Part shown: positions 14,471 through 26,834 of the stretch, piece by piece
Position numbering within the stretch: position 1 is the stretch's first letter
Layout: each line of letters starts with the position of its first letter
From: Trichosporon coremiiforme
Taxonomy: Eukaryota; Basidiomycota; Tremellomycetes; Trichosporonales; Trichosporonaceae
Assembly (NCBI GenBank): GCA_039545355.1
Contig: BCJJ01000015.1
Span: forward strand, 744,001-808,000
Direction: 5' to 3'
Length of the DNA: 64,000 bases
Program-made: the position numbers and the translations under genes
Notes under the pieces: model-generated
What the model was told of the DNA's origin: nothing
The model's input: only the letters and a program-made list of their open reading frames with translations
The model's database searches: none

Positions 14471-17400
14471 GGCGTTGCAGATGGACTATTGGCCCCGTAC
14501 TGTTGGCCCCGCACTGTTGGCTCGTAGACGTGTTTCCCGGAAAATGAGGGGCCACCGTACTCGGTGTGTAAACACAAATGTCCGCGACGCATGCGTGAAC
14601 GATACGGCCGACGGTCTGGAATCAGAAATGCCTCTCCTCGCTTGTGCAGTCGAGAACATGTAGGTGTTCCAAGCGAGCGTGTCGCAGATCTCGGAGAGTT
14701 CGGAGAGTTGCAGAACAGCTACGTTAGTAAGCAGTGACTGGCAGCCGAAACAGAGGTGCCCCGGACATGCTCCACATGACCCGAGGACTGAGCGCGACTG
14801 TGCACCCCAAACAGAGCGGCAAACAACGGCTCAACCAGGCCACAACCCCAGAATGCCACTGTAGCATGCCCGTCGAGCCCAGGCCAAACCCCGCGGAACT
14901 CTGGGAACAGATTCCACGTACCTGTTCACGACACCTGTCCTTCTGGACGCCATTCCAGATGAGGCTGTAAAGGCACTGGAACATGGATCTGGCGGCAGCT
15001 GCCGCGGGAATGAGGGGCCACCGGGTCAGAGCACTGTGTCACTGTGACGCCATCACTGTGGCTACTGACCGAAGTTCCACGCAGAGGCTGAGACAGGTCG
15101 CACCGACAATCTGCGTTACGCTGCCTGACATCGGAATGTCAGCAGCCATCCAGATATCACTGCTCGGAATCCGGGGCGTGGTGGCGGCGCTGTCTCGCTC
15201 GGATCAGAGCACGATCTAGGCCATCGTCGATTCGGGGCGCCACTTAGACATCTCAGACAGCGGATCGAGGTCGAGGTCAGCGCCGCTCGTAGACGACGCG
15301 TAGTCTGCAGATCTCCAACGTAAACGAAACAATGTGCGTCTCAGCAGCGGCGCCAGATACGGCGCGGCCATGCTAGGGTGCCTTTGAATTCGAATACAGC
15401 TTGAAACTGTCGGGGGGGCGGGCAAGCAGTCGCCGCTGAATTGCCGTTCACTTCTCCCCGTAGCAGTGCTCCAGACCGCTTCACCGAACACTCTGACGAG
15501 AGCCTTCATTGCGCCGAGGGCTCGGAGACAAGTTGACAGATCGTTGAGCGAGGTGGGGCCGGGGAAACGTCACTGACAATGTCGCGACTGCGACATCTCG
15601 TTTAGACGATTAAGATCGATTAGGATCCAGTAAACTCAGATAAGCCTCTTATCGGGTAATGATGTTAGTGCCACGAGGACGCAGTTAGTCAACCTCATGG
15701 AATCAGTCCGTGAATTGCCATGCGAGCGAATATCCGCGACCGTGCTGCCATCTTCAGCCTTGATCGCACTACTAAGCGACGAAGAGGGCGGCAAGCTCTG
15801 ATGATGCAGGAGTACGGCAGTTGCTCCTGAACATCGAGTACTACAAGCACACTGTCCGCAATATTGTAGTGCAGCGACGAGCTCAGGGCGTCACAAGACA
15901 TGGCTGATTCCTGCCCAGGGATGGATGTAGCTCGGATGAGCGTCGGAAAATATTCGAGAAAATGTAACCTCATTTACGGACTGAACCCTCACGGGGACAG
16001 CAGATGCGCTGCAACAGCAACACAACACGCTGACGGCAGCGCAGTAAGGGCTCGATGATGCCTCAGTGACTGCGTCCGTGTCTCTCATCCCTAGATCCAC
16101 GGACGCGACAGCTTGCGGCTATGAACCATCCTCTGGCGCAACATGTTCCATCCCCCATCCTGGCAACGTCAAGCGAACTCAGGTGGGGCCAGGTGCGGAC
16201 AGCGGGTGCGAGAAGCTCCTGCCAAGCATCGTCATGTGGAGGTCGCGAGTGGGGCAAACGTAAACCCAGTCCGATCGGAGGCAAAAATGCGATGTGGAAA
16301 CGAAGTAACGTGTCGCGAGGAGCTCCAAACATGGGGGGTCACCCGAGTGGCACCCGCCGCCGTGGCACGAATGAGTGCAGACAAGTTCCGCTGCGATGTG
16401 CAGATCTGAGCCCCGCGGGATTGGAGTCCCGTATGCACCGTGTGGGTCTGATAGATCGACGCTAGTCAGATCACCTGAGACAGTGGACAACTCGTTATCG
16501 CGAGTGCACAAGAACCTCTCCAGCCAGCAAGCACATCATTGCATCTGCGATTCGCAATGCGCAGCCCGCAGCAACCCGCAACACTTTCTGTGAGGTGGTT
16601 CCGTGCGTGCTATGTGTGTTCCATGCCGAAATGGCAGACATCCAATCGGGGCGCGTTCCAGTGCATGACGCGCTCAGTCCCGACCAGCTGAGCCTTGGCC
16701 GAACTGTAAATGCCTGTGAACGCGTGAACCGAGCAACTCGCAGGCCGGGACTGCCACGGAACATCTCGAAAGGTGGTTAGCCACTCGCATTTCCAGCGAA
16801 CATGCAGACGAGGCTGACAACCGCCTAGCTCGTTCCGCGGACGTATCAGCGTGGACTCCCACCCAGTTGCGTCCTGAAGGATGGTTCTCCCGTTCGTCGG
16901 TTGTTACGTTATCTCTGATGCCTGTTGGGGAATCGCACTGCAGTCCATAGCCGCACGCCACAGATCTGGCAATGTCCGCAGGGTGAGCAGGGTGCGATAA
17001 GGAGTTCTCAGAACCCACGCTTCTTCTCGATACTCGATAACGTGATGGACTAAAGAAGAACTAGACAAAGACTTGGAGCATGACAGCAGAAACGCTACAC
17101 GATAAGCGGAGACCTCGTGGGTAGTTTCCAGCAGTGTGCCTGGCCTATTCCCTCAGGCACTCTTTGAGTTACATGTTCCTCGTTGAGCGTACCTCGCTCT
17201 ACCGTCGCAGGGGCCAGAAAGGTTCGACTAGATCAAGACACCCCCGTGGACCACGAGGGGAACTAGGAAAAAGCAAGATAGGTTGAAGCGCAAAAAGTTT
17301 GCCGTCTTCTTCCTGCAGGGCTTCCGGCGCCGCGTCGTCCTGACCTCCAGGAGTGCAAGCAAACCGACCGGCATACCCGGTAGAACGTGGGGGAGACGCC

Positions 17401-17809
17401 ATAGCTTCCGTGCGGGGCTGGGGTCGCAGGGCCGATAGGCGTCGTTTGTCCGATATCAACATTAGCGCAGGGGCTGCATCCGGGGACGGACTACATGGTG
17501 GTTGATTGGTGGGAGCACGTAGCCAGCGCACGACGACGACGGTCCTTCGGAGGTTACCACAGTTGAGTATATCCACTGAGGGGTCCAAAGGGTCGCTGGG
17601 TAAACTCAACCGACACGGGTTGCGACAGGAAACCGCTACCCCCAAGCCACAAAGGCACGGAGGCGCCGGCCCTCATCACGACAAGCAAGCAGCAATCACG
17701 AGCGCCAATGCACGTGCGGGGCCAACAGTCCTCTCAGTGCGGCTCGATCTCTCGATCTCGAGCCTGCGGCATTTCCAAGTTTTTCGATCTGTTGACGCAA
17801 GGTGCGGGA

Positions 17810-17827
17810 GGGGGGGGGGGGGGGGGG
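17810..17827 (+). repeat. Homopolymer tract, 18 G
   Basis: Eighteen consecutive G residues, flanked by GCGGGA and CTCGATG. Such tracts are prone to slippage and sequencing error and can form G-quadruplexes. No gene is nearby. Confidence 0.9.
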
Positions 17828-20152
17828 CTCGATGAGCCCGACATTTTTTCGGCTCTAGGTGATGTCACGGATGAAGCAAACGCCGGTGCCGATCTGCCTG
17901 GCCTTCTTCGGCGCTTCTCGAGTGTACTCACGCCGCAGGAGGTACTCCACACGACGACGACGTCCGTTCAGGTCGCTGCCCCTCTCAGGACAAGACCAAT
18001 TTCACTAGAGTCACGGGGTGCGCCAGAGTTCGGCTTCCGTTGGAACGTGGTTCAGCTCGTGCGAGCTTATGCCCAGCGTCCTGATCTAAACCAACACTGG
18101 CGTGCACGTTTTCCGAGTCATGTCTCTCACTTGCCCAACACCGCGACGTCTCGGTGAATGCAGCGTCGAGAAATTTTCACGATCGCTCCGTCGGACACGA
18201 TGCAAAGGACGCTATCTCTTGCCATAACAGGAGACAAGAAAAACACATGCGTGGGCGTGGCTATGCAGTCCACTACAGTCCCACTGTATCGCCGGAATGT
18301 TGTTTTGCATGAAAATGCTGAAATTTGTGACACCGACAAGGGCCTGAAAGAACGACCCTTCTGGATGAAGCCGAGATGAGACAGCGGCCGGCGCCGAGAT
18401 CCGAGAATCACTGTTGCCGCCTCGTTACGGAGCGTCCAGAATACCTCCTTCGCTCGGCACGCGGCAGGGGCCGGGGCATGTGGTTGCGCGGCAGCTCCAC
18501 AGAACTGGGCACCCACTCTTCGATGTCAGACAATGCATGCACTGCCTGATTGACAACACGCAAATTTCCGAGGTTGGCCCGGGCTGTGCCGGCACAACGC
18601 GGTTCGCCACGGCACTGCGCACGCTGATGCTTGTGGTCGAGAACAACGCCTTCATGGGAACCCGTCTCCTGCAGCAACCGCTCGCTTCCTGTCCACAATG
18701 TCGGTACGGGGCTGGGCCGCGGTGGCGCCACCGCTGCACTCAATGGATAGTCACCATGACTTGCGCCAGCGTCTGTCAGACTGGTCAGGCAAGCGCCGCT
18801 TCGTCGTGCGACACGGCAACCGCCGCAACTGACGGAGCTTGCAGGCCCTGCTAACAGCATAGAATGCACGCCTGGTTTCATGGGCTATCAGCTGACGCCG
18901 GCTGTACCTGCCATGCATGTCGTGCTGCCCACCCTCGTGGGCGAGCTTCGCAGAACTGTCCGATAACGATGGCTCATTAGCAGATGCCTGAGGTCCTTTG
19001 ATGAGATATGTGACCCAAGACAAGTCTTGAAAAGTCGTGACAGGACAAAGGCATTGGCTGACAGTGTTGCAAGGGACATTCGCGATAGCGTGATAGATTC
19101 GAACTGGAAAGATGGGGTGCAGGGTCTCGTGGAGTCCGCTCTCGTTGGTGCGTCTGAGAGGAAGGGGTACCAGGTGCATTCAGTGTTCAGTGCGCGAGCA
19201 AGATACACAATCACACCCTTCTTCCAAGCCCTGCAGGAGGCACAGCGTGTTTATCCGCAGGTCCTTTCGCTATCCGTGCCCAACGCCCACGTTCCTCGTT
19301 CTCGTGAGGTCAGTATCAGTTGTGTGTGCCTTGTACGCCTTCTCTGCTGGTGGCTGCGGTGGCTGAGGGGCCATGGGGGGAAGTGAGTGGACATTGAGGA
19401 CATTCGCGCAGCCACGTCGTCCCCCTTCCTTCAAACACCTCACGGGTCTGCATGAAGCTGAGAACGACGGCTGGAATCGGTGCGGAGGGAGTGCGACATG
19501 AGTACGTGAGGAACACCCGTGAACCGTGTGGGGACCATGGGGGTTCATGGCCTCGACCGGACCGTGGTAATTTTCGCGGCCCAAACCGAACCAATGGTTA
19601 ACGTCAGCTGACCGACCGCCCGGGTGCACCACAACAGTCCAACCGAGAGATAGCATCGGTCAGATAGCTGCAGGCAATAGTCGAAACCGAGCGCAGCTAC
19701 TCACTCAGGAGTCATGCAGTAGTGAGGCGTCAGGAGGCGCAGCAGGCAGGAAAGCAGCAAGTAAAGGTAGAGGACTAATTGAGACAAATGCATGATTCTA
19801 TGATACAACAGGAGGGCCAGCGAATGCGATGATTCACTGGCGTCCAAAATGCGTGTGGTGGATGTGTGGTGGCTTATGCCCTAAGTTGCGTGGATAACGG
19901 TCATTGCGGGGAATTGTCCATGTTTCTGGGTGTAACCGTTGAAGGAACCGAGTGCCCAAGAGGAAAAATGCTGAATGCTTGTGCGTGTGGGACAGCGTGC
20001 TAGCTGGTGGCGACATGTGGGGGAGGTGGGATGGTGCGAGGGGTCTAGAGAAAGCGACCCGACTGGTATGCGATCGCACTTGTGCTGCGCTAGGCGCCCT
20101 CTACACAGAGTTGGATCTGAGTCAGGGAGACACACTACGCATCGATCGGTGC

Positions 20153-21010
20153 TTAGAAGCGGCGTCCGGAGGGGAGATTGAGCGCACGGCCGCGTGAGCG
20201 ACCAATGCGGGCCGACCAGGGGTCGAGCTCCTCGTTGATGGCACGAACGTGCAGAGATGAGCGCGAGAGCGAGTCCATGTCGGAGGGGTGGGCGAGCTCC
20301 ATGGTAGAGGGATTCGGCAGCGTCGTCGAGACAGTAGTCGCGGCAGCAACCTCGCCGCGCCACATAGCAACGCGCGACTGAAGGTCGGAAGGGTGGTGCT
20401 CAGAGCAGGCTCGGGGCGGCTCGGGGCGGCCAGCGCGCTCGCAGTGCTCAGCCTCGAGCTCGAGGATGGGGGCGCGCGTCCTCCGTCGTCCGCGGGGAGA
20501 AGGTGAAGGAGGAGGCGAGGGGAGGGCGTCGGCCACAGTCGTGAACTGGAGACCAAGCGCACAGTAGCCGGCGGGAAGAGGAGCGCGGCTGCCCTCAGCG
20601 TGAACAGAGGGAGAGGGAGCGGGAGCGGGCTCGAACGGCTCCTCGTCGTCGAACGCGGAGGGAGAGTGGAGAAGTGGCCGGTAGCTGAGGCGGGGGGCGC
20701 GAAGGATAGCGGGGGTGATGTGGGGGGAGAGAGGCTCCGGCGACTCGTCGAAGTCATCGCTCTGGGATCCCTCACTCGTGTTGTCGACGCTGATGACCTC
20801 CTCCTCCTTGACCTCGGCGGCGAAGCCAGGGAGGGAGAGGCTCATGTACTGCTCTTTAGGCTTCATCCACTCCTTGGAGAGGAGAAGAGGAGCCGGAGGG
20901 AGGGAGAGATCATTGTCGAAAACAGTGGGCTCGTGGTAGAGGGTGGTAGGAATGTCAAGGTCCCAAGCTCCAGGAGCCATAGGCGACCATCCGTCCATGT
21001 CGAAGTCCAT
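20153..21010 (-). CDS. Hypothetical acidic, disordered protein
   Basis: A single-exon frame of 285 aa starting MDFDMDGWSPMAPGAWDLD and ending LPSGRRF. I do not recognise it. The N-terminal 80 residues are acidic and aromatic (WDLDIP, EVKEEEVISVD, DDFDESPEPLSP), as in transcriptional activation regions. The middle is Pro/Ser-rich (SPPPSPSPRGRRRTRAP), and the C-terminal part is Ser/Arg-rich with SRSSLHVRAINEELDPWS. There is no membrane segment, zinc finger or DNA-binding domain. Composition is biased in a way chance GC-rich frames seldom are, and the frame is continuous on the minus strand only at this length, which supports a real gene. It stands alone, with several kb of gene-free DNA on both sides. 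A role in transcription is a guess. Confidence 0.6.
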   Translation of the reverse strand: MDFDMDGWSPMAPGAWDLDIPTTLYHEPTVFDNDLSLPPAPLLLSKEWMKPKEQYMSLSLPGFAAEVKEEEVISVDNTSEGSQSDDFDESPEPLSPHITPAILRAPRLSYRPLLHSPSAFDDEEPFEPAPAPSPSVHAEGSRAPLPAGYCALGLQFTTVADALPSPPPSPSPRGRRRTRAPILELEAEHCERAGRPEPPRACSEHHPSDLQSRVAMWRGEVAAATTVSTTLPNPSTMELAHPSDMDSLSRSSLHVRAINEELDPWSARIGRSRGRALNLPSGRRF

Positions 21011-21560
21011 GATGATAGTGGTTTAGGGTGAGGGGGTGTTATACGATGGCAGAGTGTGAAGAGGTAGTACAGGCTAGGGTAGATATATGATAAGAGATGA
21101 TACAACGCTAGTAGTTGTCGGCGATGGTGGGAGGAGGCCGTGGGTGTTGTTTTCGGGAGGTGCTGAAGAGACGTGCAACAGCTGGTTATGTATATCTTCA
21201 GCGAGCCCATACTCTGCTCCGTCATCGGCAGCTGGCGATAGGTTTTGCCATCCATCCTGGGTTGCTGGGTGCTGGGTGCTGGGCATGCAGGCGATACAGG
21301 CCACAGGCAGTCGCCTCTGCTCTGAATTGATGTCTGGGTTAGCTTTCGGAAGCCTGGGCTGCCAAGGCTGGGCCGTGCTGTCCTGGCCTCCTGACCCTCT
21401 GGACCGCTGGGTCCTGTCAGGTCCGGATGGTCCTGGGGGAGGACCTGGATGAGCTGAAAGGCGTAGGGAAAGCAGATCACACTAATTCTGGTTGTACCCT
21501 AGCCCTGAGGACGAACTCTAGTTCTGAGACGAAACATGTCGTTACAGTCCTCAAAGTCCG

Positions 21561-21597
21561 CGAGCGAGCGACCGAGCGAGCGACCGAGCGAACGAGG
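21561..21597 (+). repeat. Short tandem repeat (CGAGCGAGCGAC)n
   Basis: About three imperfect 12-bp units of CGAGCGAGCGAC-type sequence in a row. It lies in intergenic DNA, and no function is evident. Confidence 0.75.
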
Positions 21598-22230
21598 ACC
21601 GAGGACGAAAAGCGCCAGGGACGCCGCTCGGCTCGCGGGCTCAATCGCACATTTGTTGGCGCTCGGGCTCTGGCCATCTGACCTGCAACAAGGCACCACT
21701 GCTCAGGCTCAGGCTCTGTCTGCTCTTGCGCCTCAGGCCATTCAGCCGTTCCTGGCACGACGTTCTACCGTCTCAACGGTCCTGCAGGGTGAACCAGTCC
21801 GTCGCAGGGTCGCTCTGGCAACGGATGCCGTAACGTCTGATAGTACGAGTCCCCGCCAACCGGCTCGTGTCAGAGTGCACCCAGCCCAGCCAGGCTCTAT
21901 CAGCAGCAGGCCATGCACCGCTCGCTGCACTAGGATCAAGGACAAAGGGGACTGATATTCATTTGGTCTTAATTCGAGTCCTCAGCAATACGTTACCCCG
22001 CAAAGACGGGCCCTGCGCTCCTTTCGTCTGTCGGCAGAGGCTGCCAAAGTCTGCACTGAGCTCGGTTTAGTCCGGTAATTCGGAAAGGTTTGCCATGTCT
22101 CGGTGCATGCTCAACCCATGCCGTGTATCAGGTTGAGCGGACCAGCGCACGTCGGCCGGTCCCGTCTGGCGAAGTGCAGACAGTGGTGGAATGAGGGGCA
22201 AACCAAAATTTTGCTAGTGTGGTATGGAGA

Positions 22231-22359
22231 GCGATCGTCAGACGATCGCCCCCGCATGCAACGATCTGCGCGCCTCCTGTCATCTATCGGGACGTCCTGT
22301 CTCGCATCGAATTGCATGAGCTGCCGTGCACGGTAGTGGCTGCTGTGGCTACCGTGCAC
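22231..22359. other. Two perfect hairpins within 130 bp
   Basis: GCGATCGT (22231-22238) pairs with ACGATCGC (22242-22249) across a 3-nt loop. GTGCACGGTAG (22326-22336) pairs with CTACCGTGCAC (22349-22359) across a 12-nt loop. Outside them, about 22196-22222 and 22395-22420 form a looser inverted match around AAAATTTTGC. This could be a small fold-back element or a structured RNA; no target-site duplication was found. Confidence 0.45.
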
Positions 22360-25104
22360 AACGTGTGGATGCAGTGGCGGTGGGGAAGCTGAGGAAACAC
22401 ACGCAAAATTTTTACCCCGCGTTTTGCATGGACCACGGTAAGTGGAAGCATGCACGGCAGCCAACGGCAGACCGGCAGCCACCGCCGTCACCGGAGCCTA
22501 CGACGGCAGTCACGATCACGACGTGGCGGTCGATCGGAACCTCGCGATTGGTGTTGCTCCGTGCGTGCACAAGGACAGGCAGGGCGGCGGGGCGCGGGCT
22601 GGTGAAGTCTCGGAGTGTATCAAGCGTAGGCGAGTGCGGTCACGGAGATTCCTCACCTCGGCACTCGCCTCGGCACGGCGGTCTGCGCTATGCTGATACT
22701 GCAGTCATGCCGTAGAATCGGCCCCAGGACAAATCATAGACAGGGCTACCTCCGTGGTCGCAGATAATTTGGGGTGTACGACTACGCTTGAGATAGAAGA
22801 GCGCAACTCTAAACGTTCGTTCTTTAGAACCCTTCGGGCCAGGTTGGGCCAGATGCACAGGTGCGCAGCAGCTGGACCAGCTGAATAGGCTCGGCAGGCT
22901 GGGTATGTTGAGCATCGGGACTCACCGCCATGCGTACAGGTACTGAGGCATTAGCAGCGTGAGGCACAGCGGTACGCTCCGTGCAGGGCAAACGCGTGCG
23001 GGTGTTCTCGTCGGCACCGCCGTCCTGAGTCACCCCCGCACGTCGGAGCCTGTCGCTGGACCTTGCGGACCTCACGGGCTCGTTCGACGTTCCCCATCTG
23101 GGGCACGTTGGGGCGGGCCTGACTGGCCAGACGGCAGCGGCAGACTGGACACACGCACTCCCATCAGCATCGGCACGACGGCATTGCACGGCACGAAGGC
23201 AGACGGCACGATGGAAGCTTCAGATTCCAGCGACTATTCTTCGGGTTCCTCCCTCTTTCCTGCGCGTTCCTCCAGGTGTTCCTCGCTCAAGGGAACGTAA
23301 CTCACAACGCGGGAGCTCGGAGGCAGTTCTTACGGTAGCATTGCATGGAAGACGGCTGGTACCAGAGTGTCTCGACTGCGATGCATTTTCCAATGTGGGC
23401 GTGTGCCGAACGCGCTCAGAAAGCAACTCTCGCAGAGCAGTGACATGGCAACGTATACACCGTGCCAACGTCGTGTGCCCAATACAAGCTTCAACCTCTA
23501 AAGCCTCCAGTGCCGCCGTCCTCTGTTATCTTAGACCCGCCTGTTATCAAAGCATGTGTAGACCATGTGTGCCTTGTGGCTGAGAGCGCTTTCGATTTGA
23601 CCTGCCTTTGGTGAGAAATGGGGAACATTCACACTCAAGCCACTTTGCGCTCATTGCGCGAGGCACCAAAGGGGTTCTGTGCGCTCTTGTGCGTGCTGCG
23701 TATCCATTGTGTCGCAGAAATCTAACTGAATGGCGCAGATGAAAGTGCGGCGCCCGGTCGGTCTACGTGCGGCGTTGCGGCACGCACGTCCGCTCATGTG
23801 CTCATGCGCCGCCCGTTTGCTGCCCCACGACCATCAGCTATCAGCTGGACGTCCGCTGCATGCAGTAGTCCGCCGATCCCGCTGCTCTCAACGCCACTGA
23901 CGGCAGAACCAAATACGGGACGTTTGGATTGCATCACGGTATGGCGCAACCAATGAAAGAGTACAGGCCCGTAGGGGCTGTAAGAATGTCAGGGTGAATT
24001 GCGCCATTTACACGAGACATACAGCCAAGCCACATCAAAACGTCGAGGGCGTCGGGCCCAGGCTGGGGGCCAGCTGGGGAAGGGAGAACCCTGAACATCA
24101 AACGAGTGGGTCGGTGGTTTGATGACCACCCTCACTACCATGGCCATTCACCGGACTGATGTTGCAGTAACAACAAATGGACATCAAAAGCAGCGCATGA
24201 GGGAACAGCTGTGGGTCAAAGGGGTTCGGGCAGGCCACACAGCATGATGTGGATTCCTCCTTTGGGTCCCCACATGCAGTGTTTGGTTACAGGCGTCGAC
24301 AAGCGAGGCTTGATACCATCCCACCACGCGCTGTGGCATACCTCAGTTGCGTGCCAAAGTAGCAGTCATACCGAGGTGCCAATGCCGACGTGCAATCATC
24401 GTGCGATCAGCATACCGCGTCCCAAAATCAGAGTTCGTCCGCACCGAAGTACCGCAGCCCTCGAAAACTCGTGAAAACGCAGCCAAAGGTTTGTTCGCTT
24501 CTGCTTCTGCTTCTGCTGCTGCTTCCCTGCATTTCTGCTGTCTCGCACGACACAGGCTACAACGCATTCCCCCATGTCGCGCTCGGCACGGCTTATGAAA
24601 ATAGCGAGCGCTCTATAGGAGAGTTGGGTTTCGCACATTCTAGGTTCTGAAAGCAGCCCAGAAGTTCGAGACCGCGTCCCAGGTTCGTGGTCCAGAGATT
24701 GCTTGGGCAGATGGAAGAATCAAAATGCCGACGGCGATCGGTGGATTCTCGGTTCTCTCGCCAAATGTCACCCCCACCCAAGTGCTGTTCATTTTCTGAG
24801 AAGACACGGCGAATAATACACACCGCCGCCTCCGAGTCCGAACTCTCACGGACACGTCGTATTGCGGACGAGGACTGGTCCACGCCGTCTCCGCCGAGAT
24901 GACGGAGCTCCTTAGGCACCATCGGCAGGACATGTTGGGGGACGAACGCTCCCTCGGGCTTGTCGGCAGTACCCCGCATAGATTATTGCTCCCTCGCAAC
25001 GGAGCACGGCACGGATTTTGACATATTCAAGGTTACAATCGCCCTTGCTTGGTGCATGGATACGTAAAGATGTCAGAAGTTTCTGACCCGCCCTACGGTG
25101 CATA

Positions 25105-25131
25105 AACTAGGGTCACAGGTTAAGTCGAACG
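25105..25131 (+). repeat. Left terminal inverted repeat of the Tc1 element
   Basis: 27 bp, identical to the reverse complement of 26835-26861. It begins AACTAGGG directly after a TA dinucleotide. Confidence 0.95.
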
Positions 25132-25481
25132 GATGCGCACGGTCCCGTCATCGTCAACCTCGCCGTGGCTCATGTTCTGATCCATAACTCATGCAACGGT
25201 ACTCTTTATGCCTAGAAACTCCGCGTAGAGCCGAAAGGAATGCTTGGCAGCTCGGACAAATGGAGCTGCAGAGCGCACCGTGCATACTGGCCACCACACC
25301 ACCACAATAAAGCTGCATGTCACCACCCTCCTTATCGCCCTAGATCTCAGCCACCGAGGCCTGTGCTTGCCCCAAATCTTTCATGTATCAAGCTCCGAAG
25401 CTGGGCTTTTGGAAAATCCAAGAATTGAGTCGAAACCATGCATATCGGCAGCGGAGTCCGTCCGACTGTCCATCTTTGTGG

Positions 25482-25489
25482 CATATAAG
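25482..25489 (+). promoter_or_regulatory. TATA-like box of the transposase gene
   Basis: CATATAAG lies 58-65 bp before the transposase ATG at 25547, a plausible distance for a fungal core promoter with a short leader. It is inside the element, so the transposase would carry its own promoter. Confidence 0.4.
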
Positions 25490-25546
25490 CCTCCTTGAGT
25501 GCCACTTCTCTTCCACAACAGCTCTACCTCATCAGAACTTGCAGCT

Positions 25547-26687
25547 ATGCCTCGCCCTTGCCTCACACCTCGCCGCCGCGCCAAGATTGCGTCCTTGGCT
25601 CGCTACCGCAGCTATTCCTCTGTCGCCTGGGAGTACAACGTCGCCAAGAGCACTGTGGGTTACTGTGTGATGTTAGCTCGCCTCCAGGCTCTCATTCCAC
25701 CTGCTCTGGCTGTTCTGAACCCTGTCCAGGGGATCCGCATCCCCCGCAGCCACACCAAGCTCACTCCCGACAACCTCAGAGCGATCTACGAGGTCTTTGA
25801 GGCTCAGCCCTTCGCCAGCAATCGTGAGGTGTTGGACACTCTTGCAGACAGAGACATTGTCCTCTCTCTCATGACTCTGCGCCGTGCACGTCGCCAGCTT
25901 GGTTATGGCCGCTTTGTGGCTCTTGTGCGGCCGTATCTAAGCCCCCTTCACAAGGAGAAGCGTCTCGCTTATGCTCTTGAGCAGCAGCGACTCTTCCAAG
26001 AGTGGAGGAAGGTGATCTTCTGTGACGAGGTCCCTCTCTACATTGACCAGCTCCACAGAGCATATGTGACGCGCCCCATCGGTTCTGACCGTGCCAATGA
26101 GCGGTGAGTGTCTTTCCTGACGTTCTACATGCTGTGGAAGAGTGCTGACACTCAGGTACATCCAGTACACCTTCAGATCGAGCTGTGGGTCGATTATGTG
26201 CTGGGGGGCTATCTGGTATGGCGGCAAGTCGAAGCTGGTGTGGTTTGACACCTCCCAGTCGACCTCCAAGCGCAAGGGAGTCAATGCGGCCATCTATCGC
26301 ACCCAGGTGACTGAGAAGGAGTTGTTTGATTGCTGGAAGCGTGTCAAGACTCAGTGGCGTGGTTATGGCTTGCCCTGGGTTGTAGAGGACAACGCTGTCG
26401 TCCACACAGCCAAGGCCACCCGTGGCAAGGCAGAGCAACTTGGCATGCGCTTCCTGCCTCACCCTCCCTGCTCTCCTTGCCTCAACCCCATTGAGAACCT
26501 TTGGAGCAACCTCAAGCGCCGCCTGGCCCGTCTCAACCCTCGTCCCACCACCCAGGAGGGGCTATTCGCTGCCGCTACGGAGCTCTGGAACACCTATGAT
26601 CAGAATGAGATCGACCGACTTATCATGTCCATGCCTAACAGGATCAAGGACACCATCTCTGCTAATGGAGGACACATTAAGTATTGA
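25547..26687 (+). CDS. Tc1/mariner transposase (DD34E)
   Basis: Cuts and reinserts the element at TA sites. Two exons, 25547-26103 and 26156-26687, separated by a 52-nt intron (GTGAGT...GCTGAC...CTCAG), give 362 aa; splicing joins ...NE-R-YIQYTF in frame. I chose 25547 (MPRPCLTPRRRAKIASLAR) over an in-frame ATG at 25499, because the region from the former starts the basic helix-turn-helix with SSVAWEYNVAKSTVGY. The catalytic residues are D160 in FCDEVPL, D264 in VEDNAVVH and E299 in LNPIENLW, with 34 residues between the last two, the spacing of Tc1-like enzymes. No stop or frameshift is visible. The spliceosomal intron within the transposase shows adaptation to a eukaryotic, intron-rich host. 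Confidence 0.94.
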
Positions 26688-26834
26688 TCCCAGGTGCACC
26701 ATGCTTCGTATATAGGTTACCAAGACTCCCATGCACGTGGAACAACTGTTTATAGAGCAAGAAACATGCATATGCATGAGTTATTCGTGGTTGCAGCGAG
26801 GTCGACAGTTCACGGCCTCGTTTGTGGCACCACT

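Larger units (their letters stand above)
12197..20152. other. Gene-poor region with degenerate repeats
   Basis: Nearly 8 kb without a supportable gene. The open frames are short, overlap in several frames and show no domain or splice pattern. The stretch contains a degenerate tandem array at about 13440-14470 and an 18-G tract at 17810-17827, both listed separately. One frame at 19027-19386 (+) looks slightly protein-like (KALADSVARDIRDSVIDS) but matches nothing I know, and the opposite strand is open too. The first part, to about 12.5 kb, should include the ADE5,7 terminator. The region resembles decayed repeats or relic DNA; that is inference. Confidence 0.5.
21011..25104. other. Gene-poor region up to the transposon
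   Basis: About 4.1 kb with no supported gene. It starts with the 5' side of the unknown ORF at 20153-21010, so the first few hundred bases should hold its promoter. Short-period repeats lie at 21561-21597, and two perfect hairpins lie at 22231-22249 and 22326-22359. Minus-strand frames at 24343-24567 and 24593-24979 show no conserved domain. CT/GAA-type trinucleotide sequence lies near 24500-24530. Confidence 0.5.

Noticed and set aside
19075..19110. GATTCGAACT resembling a reversed tRNA B-box
   Set aside because: No acceptor stem, A-box or anticodon arm can be built around it.
19027..19386. 119-codon plus-strand frame (KALADSVARDIRDSVID)
   Set aside because: Slightly protein-like, but the opposite strand is also open, no homologue is recognised and no splice partner is found.
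24343..24567. Possible zinc-cluster (CSLCRARQQKC, spacing C-x2-C-x6-C) on the minus strand
   Set aside because: Only half of a Zn2Cys6 motif is present; the next cysteines do not follow and the downstream EAEAEA is a trinucleotide repeat.
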